From Nemopilema nomurai (Eukaryota > Cnidaria > Scyphozoa > Rhizostomeae > Rhizostomatidae), in the NCBI GenBank assembly GCA_003864495.1, contig ML133456.1, forward strand, positions 1,117,255-1,181,254: 64,000 nt of DNA. The letters run 5' to 3'. A program made the position numbers and the translations under genes. Shown in pieces: positions 59,101 to 64,000 of the stretch. The notes under the pieces were generated by a model, which saw only the letters and a program-made list of their open reading frames with translations, was not told the DNA's origin and made no database searches. Position 1 is the stretch's first letter; each line of letters begins with the position of its first letter.

Positions 59101-60848
59101 TTTATAGAAAGCAGCATTCAATTATGAATTTGTTGACAACAGCAAGCATGAACATTTTCTCTTGGCCATGGTTTAAGCAATGTATTCAACGCTTATTTCA
59201 TCACACAATTTAATCTACCTTTGGGTTTTATGGAAATCATGAGCACGACATTTGAAATTCATTTAGAGAGTCCGTCGTTTCAATGGAAAAGTAATTCGAT
59301 AAAAAGGCTAGTTTTATGCAATACGAAACTCATAACAATTCAAGAAGAATTGATTCCTAGCGCAGAGCATGAAGTATCTTGTCCAACTCTGTGTGTAAAA
59401 AGGCAGGGGTCGCTCATTGGTAAACAGAAAACAGCAATATATTTCTCTACCATGTCTCTAACCCGAAGTGACTTTCTTGGTTAAATTGTGTAAGCCCCAG
59501 CGCCCCACTCACTACCCTTAAAACAGTTATAGAGGCAGATTATATTGGCCCTAAAATGATTTTTGAAGCCTGACAACGGCAATTTTAGACTTGTTTGTTT
59601 GAGTTTATACACTACCGTTAGAATGTCTTGGGACGATTCGAAGTTTCGAAAGACGCTTATGATAAAAGCTTTAAAAAGCATGAATTTGATCCTCTCTTAT
59701 TAAGTACGACAACCGGCTATTTCCATGAAACTTTCATAACACATTGTTCATGTTTCGAAGTATTTCAATTTTGCCACATTATTCGAAAAAGATTAACCGT
59801 AAAATTTTTCTAAGCCAGAAACATGAACATGGAGGTTATAAAGCGTGGTGAAATATCATGCGAGAAGCGTCTGGAAATTATCTTTTATAAAAATAGTGAT
59901 AAAAGCTACCAAGAAACTGCATCAATTGTGGGCTGCTCAAATAATGCAGCTTTCGCTGTATGCAAAAACTTCTTTAAATCTAGAACCGTTAAAGATTTGC
60001 CAAGGGTTGGCGGACCAAAGAAGTTCCAGAAGCCAAGACATGAAGGGTCTTTATTGAGAGATCAAAAAACAGGATACATCTCGATCAATTTGCTAGAATG
60101 TCAAAGCGCAGAGGTTTCAAATCCGGATAATTGTAATGAATAAAGAGAGCTGAAATTTTGCAACTTGTTGATGCTTTTACTGCGTTATTTAGACAATTTT
60201 AAAGGATAATAGGAGTGTTTCAAAAGATACATTTTTTGATCGCCTTAAATTGTTTTCATTCGCCAGAAGATTCGAAACTTCGAATCGTCCCAAAACTTTT
60301 TAAACGGTAGTGTACAAACTTTGAAGTGAAGCCAATGAAACAATCCAATGCTACTTTTCAAAGGATTTGCTCGTTTGCGTTGGTGAGGCACCTAAAGACC
60401 TTTTGTAATGAGCTCCTATAGAAAAAGCTTGCATTTTGAGGCAACCCATAAATAGAGCAAAGGTATTGAAGAAAGCTGCACGGCAAGATGAAAAGCTTGA
60501 CATTGCACTCCACGCTTCCGGTTAGGCAATTCACATTAACTAGAAACAAGAAGGGCTATAGAATTGAGACCCGAGGTACTCCTGCCAAAATTTAACAGCT
60601 TTTATTTCAATTTTTTAAACGGCTTTTTAAAAACTGCCTTCCCTATTGGCACATGTTTGACTATACCAGTTAAATTAGGCAATTTCATTCAGATTTTGTC
60701 ACTCTTTGTTGTAGGTGCAAATGCATACAACGCCGCTGTCAATGGAGATGTGCTGGCTGGCTCGAGCGAGAACAATCTTGGCAAGCTTGTTAGGCCTAAT
60801 AATAACAAGCCGAGCGAGCAACCGTCATTTTCCGCTTGGCGCTCGTAG
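52852..60848 (+). CDS. Small ankyrin-repeat protein (10 exons, 240 aa)
   Basis: Exons: 52852-52959, 53599-53677, 54179-54232, 54958-55028, 55261-55319, 55847-55899, 56394-56452, 56663-56728, 57265-57304, 60715-60848; 723 bp, phases agree throughout. The N-terminus MESSKNAVMLSIQDRLRSMD is helical. Ankyrin repeats follow: YIASFWGLHDVIKELLLSGA, then TKWTPLHAAAFQEHGKVIMI, then LLDAGADPNAEDLFARTPKD. A conserved-looking KVWSFFAAKGCERTSKQEL segment comes next, and a Ser/Pro- and Asn-rich tail ends PSFSAWRS. Ankyrin repeats mediate protein binding; no partner can be named. The last intron is 3.4 kb and holds a Tc1-like remnant and a small MITE; extra exons there cannot be excluded. Confidence 0.88.
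56108..56242. repeat. TC microsatellite
   Basis: About 135 bp of (TC)n with scattered A or extra C, in an ankyrin-gene intron. It generates false Ser-Leu and Arg-Glu ORFs on the two strands. Confidence 0.95.
58826..58968. mobile_element. Probable MITE (143 bp)
   Basis: The left end CAAGGGCTCCGAC is matched by an inverted CAGGGCCTCCGAC at the right. It is flanked by AATTA on both sides (58821-58825 and 58969-58973). It is hAT-like in sequence, but the direct repeat is 5 bp rather than 8. Confidence 0.6.
59610..60312 (+). mobile_element. Tc1/mariner-like remnant (703 bp)
   Basis: Ends CACTACCGTT and inverted AACGGTAGTG are flanked by TA on both sides (59608-59609 and 60313-60314). An inner block GGGACGATTCGAAGTTTCGAA is repeated inverted. 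The element is about half the usual 1.6 kb and encodes only a transposase N-terminal piece. It lies in the last intron of the ankyrin gene. Confidence 0.88.
59823..60143 (+). pseudogene. Tc1-type transposase, N-terminal helix-turn-helix remnant
   Basis: An open frame of 106 codons beginning MNMEVIKRGEISCEKRLEII. The helix-turn-helix-like stretch SYQETASIVGCSNNAAFAVC and KDLPRVGGPKKF matches the order of Tc1/Tc3 DNA-binding domains (family pattern ...RxGRPRKL). The catalytic DDE part is absent, deleted between this frame and the right end. Confidence 0.7.
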
Positions 60849-62551
60849 GACAAATGTTGACGAGGTCATCTGATGTATTTTTTGCCATCGAAGCTGTGCA
60901 GCTGTTATTTATGACCTCATGCTTGATAAAAAAAGGTAGGAACAGCCAAACGAGAATTAGTATCCAGAGAACCAAATTGCAATTTGTGATAGCAATTCAA
61001 GTTTGTTCTCAAGAATCGCTATAGCTTCCCCTGTCAAAGAAGCAAGCTTTTATGACGCAATTCAAAGAATGATAGTGGTTATTTGATTCAATGCAGGGAT
61101 GTGCCCACGGGGGTGTAAAAAAGCGTGGCACCCCTCCAGTCAACACGAAGTGCCTAAAATTCGGTCATTGTGGTAATTTTTGCAAGAAAATTATGACGTT
61201 TGTGAAAATTGACAGGAGAACGACAAAAGATTTCTCCCCTGAGTCAAAGAATTCACTTTCTCCCCTCAACTGAACATTAGTTGGTTTTTTTGCAACAAAT
61301 GACCGAAATGAAAGCTCCAAATGAGATATGCTAATATATTGAGAGAATCCGCCCCTTAGAAATCTACGGCCCTTTCCTAGAATATTTCCTGGGAAGTACA
61401 GAGACAACGATAGTTGCTAAAACGACGCTGAAAGGTTTATAACGCTAAACTGCACCCTCGGAAACCCACTTCACCCATAACAATACTTCCAGTCCACTTA
61501 CCTGGAGATACTCTGGAATTCTCATCAAATTACATCTGTATATAAATATCAAACTTTCCTGTTCAAGATTTAGAGACATTTCTAGCATGATTATACCCTG
61601 GGAACCAGACCCACTATGTATCAATTCCTTAATACATGATTATTACTGCGGATATAACTAAATAACATCGTTCAAACGACCGTCAACGTCACGTAAGCAA
61701 ATGTCATTCCTAGAATTGTCATTTAATTGAGTATGACCTAATCTTGACACTGACAGTGTTTATGTTAGCTAAAGCAATGAATTATGTTTTTGAAGATGTT
61801 ATCGAAGATAAAGACTCGTGTTCTCTTTTTCCGAGACTCTTACAGTGATCAAGCTTTCAGTAACCTACTGGAAAATTGTTAGAATTTGGACGCAGGTGGT
61901 CGTTGCAGCCACCTCCGTTCATGTTAATGAACAAATTCTCAATGCATGTTACACTCTGGCACAATGATTCTATTTTATTTTTTAGTATTATAAAAAGGGC
62001 CTAAATTTAGCACTAGGTGGCCATTGTTTCAACGTAATAATGCCCCCCATTGTGCCTCGGTCGTTAAAGGAACCTATTGTTCTTGTTGCTACGTAATCAA
62101 AACCTCGCCTCTTGTCTATCTGCTTTGCAACTCTAAGCAAGACATAAAACGAATAAATTTAAAATTCATATGAATAAAAGCTTCCTACTCCAAACTTTCG
62201 TAGATGACTAATTCAAGAAGAACAAAAAGAATAGTTCCAAATTGTCATTGACCTTGCAGGGAGATTTGGGAATTTCTACCCGAGGGGCAAATCCTTTTGT
62301 GGAAATTCTATTGTTTTACCCACTCAGGTTTTCAACACCGTCCATATTTTCCGGCGTTGTGGTTACGTGTCTCGTTGCCTTGACTACCTGCTTCAACTAC
62401 GCTTTGATTGGCTGGTGCCTTGTCAACATGGATAAAATGCGCTTTCATTACTGGGCGTGTTACCATTTGGCCGTCAGATAGGTAAGCTGTGTAACGCTGT
62501 GATTACAAATTGCCGTTCTGAGTCCACTTTCTGCCTTTGCAAAGCTTCAAC
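60849..62551. other. Intergenic, no gene recognised
   Basis: Contains a MITE-like start, CAGGGATGTGCCCACGGGGG, at about 61094 without a convincing partner. The promoter and any 5' non-coding exon of the PLAC8-like gene should be at its right side; an AG acceptor (TTTGCAAAG) sits just before that gene's ATG. Confidence 0.45.
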
Positions 62552-63596
62552 ATGAGTAACGACTGGCAAAATAGCACTTTCGGCTGCTTCAGCGACTTGG
62601 GTAATTGCTGTTTCGCATATTTCTGCCCATGCATTGTAGCGGGAAAGAATGCGGAGGCCATGGGAGAGAACTGCTGCCTTTACGGATTTTTGTCAACACT
62701 TGGTTGCATTGGCATTTTCACACAGTCAACAATTCGCCAGAAAATCAGGGAAAGATATGGAATTCAAGTAAGCAAATTTGATTTTCAATAAATTCTTTTC
62801 AAGTCTCTGTTTACACTGGTGCAAAGCTGCGTTTAGCGCATTTGAAACCAGATTTAACAGTCAAAGTTTTTCCAAACGTCCCACAGAGTGAAGCGGGTCA
62901 AAGTTTGGTTAAGCCTGATAACTCGTGGACTATCCTGTCCTCTCCGAGTTCCTTTGAAATTGAAAATTCCATTGCATAGATCTTGATAGCATTCTGTTGA
63001 AGCGGAGGATTCTTGCTATGGTCGCCCATTACCTGAAATCTTGGTCGATTTGGAAGCACGTGACAATGGGCATGTACAGGCTTCCCTTTACACAAAACCT
63101 GCTGGAACCTTTCAAGTTTGTTTGACAAGGGTACCACACGAAGAAGTTATCGTACCTTAACGTATTCCCTATACACAGTCGACTGTTGGGGTTAGGGGTT
63201 AATACGGATTTAGGAATCCATTTGTTTCAGGACCAAAAATATTCAATTGTCTTGCAAGCCTCCCGAATGTGGGCTTAAAACGAACAGCAGAATGGATCGG
63301 AAGGGCGTGTTTACCCAGAAGTCGGCCTCATTGATTTCTGGCCTGAGCTGAAGCTTGCTCCTTTTTGGTTGAGTTTGAAAAAAAATTGCCCCAGCAGCAC
63401 ACACAGAAGACAAATAGCGCACTGAAGTTTTTTTACCTCGTCGCGTAGGCAGATTCCTTAGACTGATTTAAAATGGGAAGGGATTTTAGAGGACAGGACT
63501 CTAATAATTTGTCTTTTATTTTTGTAGGGAAGTTTCGTGAATGATCTTATGTGCTATTGTTGCTGCCCACTTTGCTCGCTGGTGCAAGAAAGCAGT
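62552..63596 (+). CDS. PLAC8/cornifelin-like Cys-rich protein, 3' end not seen
   Basis: Exons 62552-62767 and 63528-63596 (phase 0), followed by a GTGAGT donor, so at least one more exon is expected beyond or near the right edge. The protein starts MSNDWQNSTFGCFSDLGNCC and has the diagnostic CCFAYFCPCIVAGKNAE motif, then GIFTQSTIRQKIRERYGIQG and a second Cys cluster, DLMCYCCCPLCSLVQESS. This is the order of PLAC8 domains (CCxxxxCPC ... R.xxR..ygI.Gs..nD ... CCxxCxLxQ). Family members are small membrane-associated or Cys-clustered proteins with varied roles (cell size, metal handling, calcium influx); no specific function is claimed. Confidence 0.9.
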
Positions 63597-63776
63597 GTGA
63601 GTATTTATTCTCGAATTGAGAGTCTAGTTATAAAAACTTTCATGATTTGCAACAGGGTTCTCTGGCTCCATTTAACAACTGGCGTAAATAGAAGCCTATA
63701 ATTGGTAAATTCTCCCATGCTGATCATTGTGCATCCAACCAATCACTTTCTAAAGGCTATGATTCTGTATAAATAC

Positions 63777-63997
63777 CAGTGGCCGTTTAAGGGGGCAAGG
63801 CCACCGGCCCCGCACTTTTGGCAACCCTGAAGGGGCTTCACACCTAAGAAGAAATTAAAAAGGCACCACCTCGAGACATAACAATTTTAACGAAAAGAGC
63901 TTAAAGAGTAAGTAATCTTGGCTGACGAAAAATTCTCAAACAAGGGCCTCGCAAATGATTTCGGCCCCTGGCCCTGAAGTCCCTAAGGCCGCCACTG
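63777..63997. mobile_element. hAT-type MITE at the right edge
   Basis: The left end CAGTGGCCGTTTAAGGG pairs with an inverted CAGTGGCGGCCTTAGGG at the right. The left 8-bp flank is ATAAATAC (63769-63776); the right flank starts ATA before the window ends, consistent with an 8-bp target duplication. Confidence 0.8.
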
Positions 63998-64000
63998 ATA

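Noticed and set aside
61091..61380. MITE-like start CAGGGATGTGCCCACGGGGG
   Set aside because: No matching inverted end or direct repeat found nearby.

Overview
The window is nuclear DNA of an intron-rich invertebrate animal. The evidence is many short coding exons with GT-AG borders and consistent phases, AT-rich introns, animal-specific families (ZYG11-type degron receptor, two-pore K+ channel, kinesin-3/KIF28, PLAC8), and many small cut-and-paste DNA transposons (hAT, PIF/Harbinger, Tc1-like). A marine invertebrate such as a cnidarian would fit, but the sequence alone does not fix the phylum. No bacterial-type operons, rRNA, tRNA or CRISPR were seen.

Layout, left to right: (1) 227-4662, minus, 5' part of a ZYG11/ZER1-like Cullin-2 receptor gene running off the left edge. 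(2) 5276-5539, plus, a possible small two-helix membrane protein. (3) 5927-14559, minus, complete 10-exon ABCF2-type ATPase (593 aa). (4) 14.6-20.1 kb, a transposon-rich gap with a 243-bp hAT MITE and a 1.67-kb hAT element carrying a broken PIF/Harbinger transposase on the opposite strand. (5) 20115-21548, plus, complete 2-exon two-pore K+ channel (303 aa). (6) 24842-44087, minus, a 30-exon kinesin-3 resembling KIF28 (1010 aa), with a U12-type AT-AC first intron and a C-terminal CaaX-like CVLQ; its introns hold a Harbinger MITE with a Myb-like ORF, minisatellites and a GAA tract. (7) 46124-47545, plus, an intronless, very basic 473-aa protein of unknown function. (8) 48296-52487, minus, a 7-exon, 259-aa unrecognised membrane protein. 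(9) 52852-60848, plus, a 10-exon, 240-aa ankyrin-repeat protein head-to-head with the previous gene; its last intron holds a Tc1-like remnant. (10) 62552-63596, plus, the 5' part of a PLAC8/cornifelin-like gene running towards the right edge, where a further MITE ends the window.

The genes look like unrelated housekeeping, transport and signalling functions and not a cluster. The multi-exon models were assembled by hand: each exon has AG/GT borders (one AT/AC pair), phases agree across every junction listed, and total lengths are multiples of three for the ABCF2, K2P, kinesin, membrane-protein and ankyrin genes. No database or transcript support was available.
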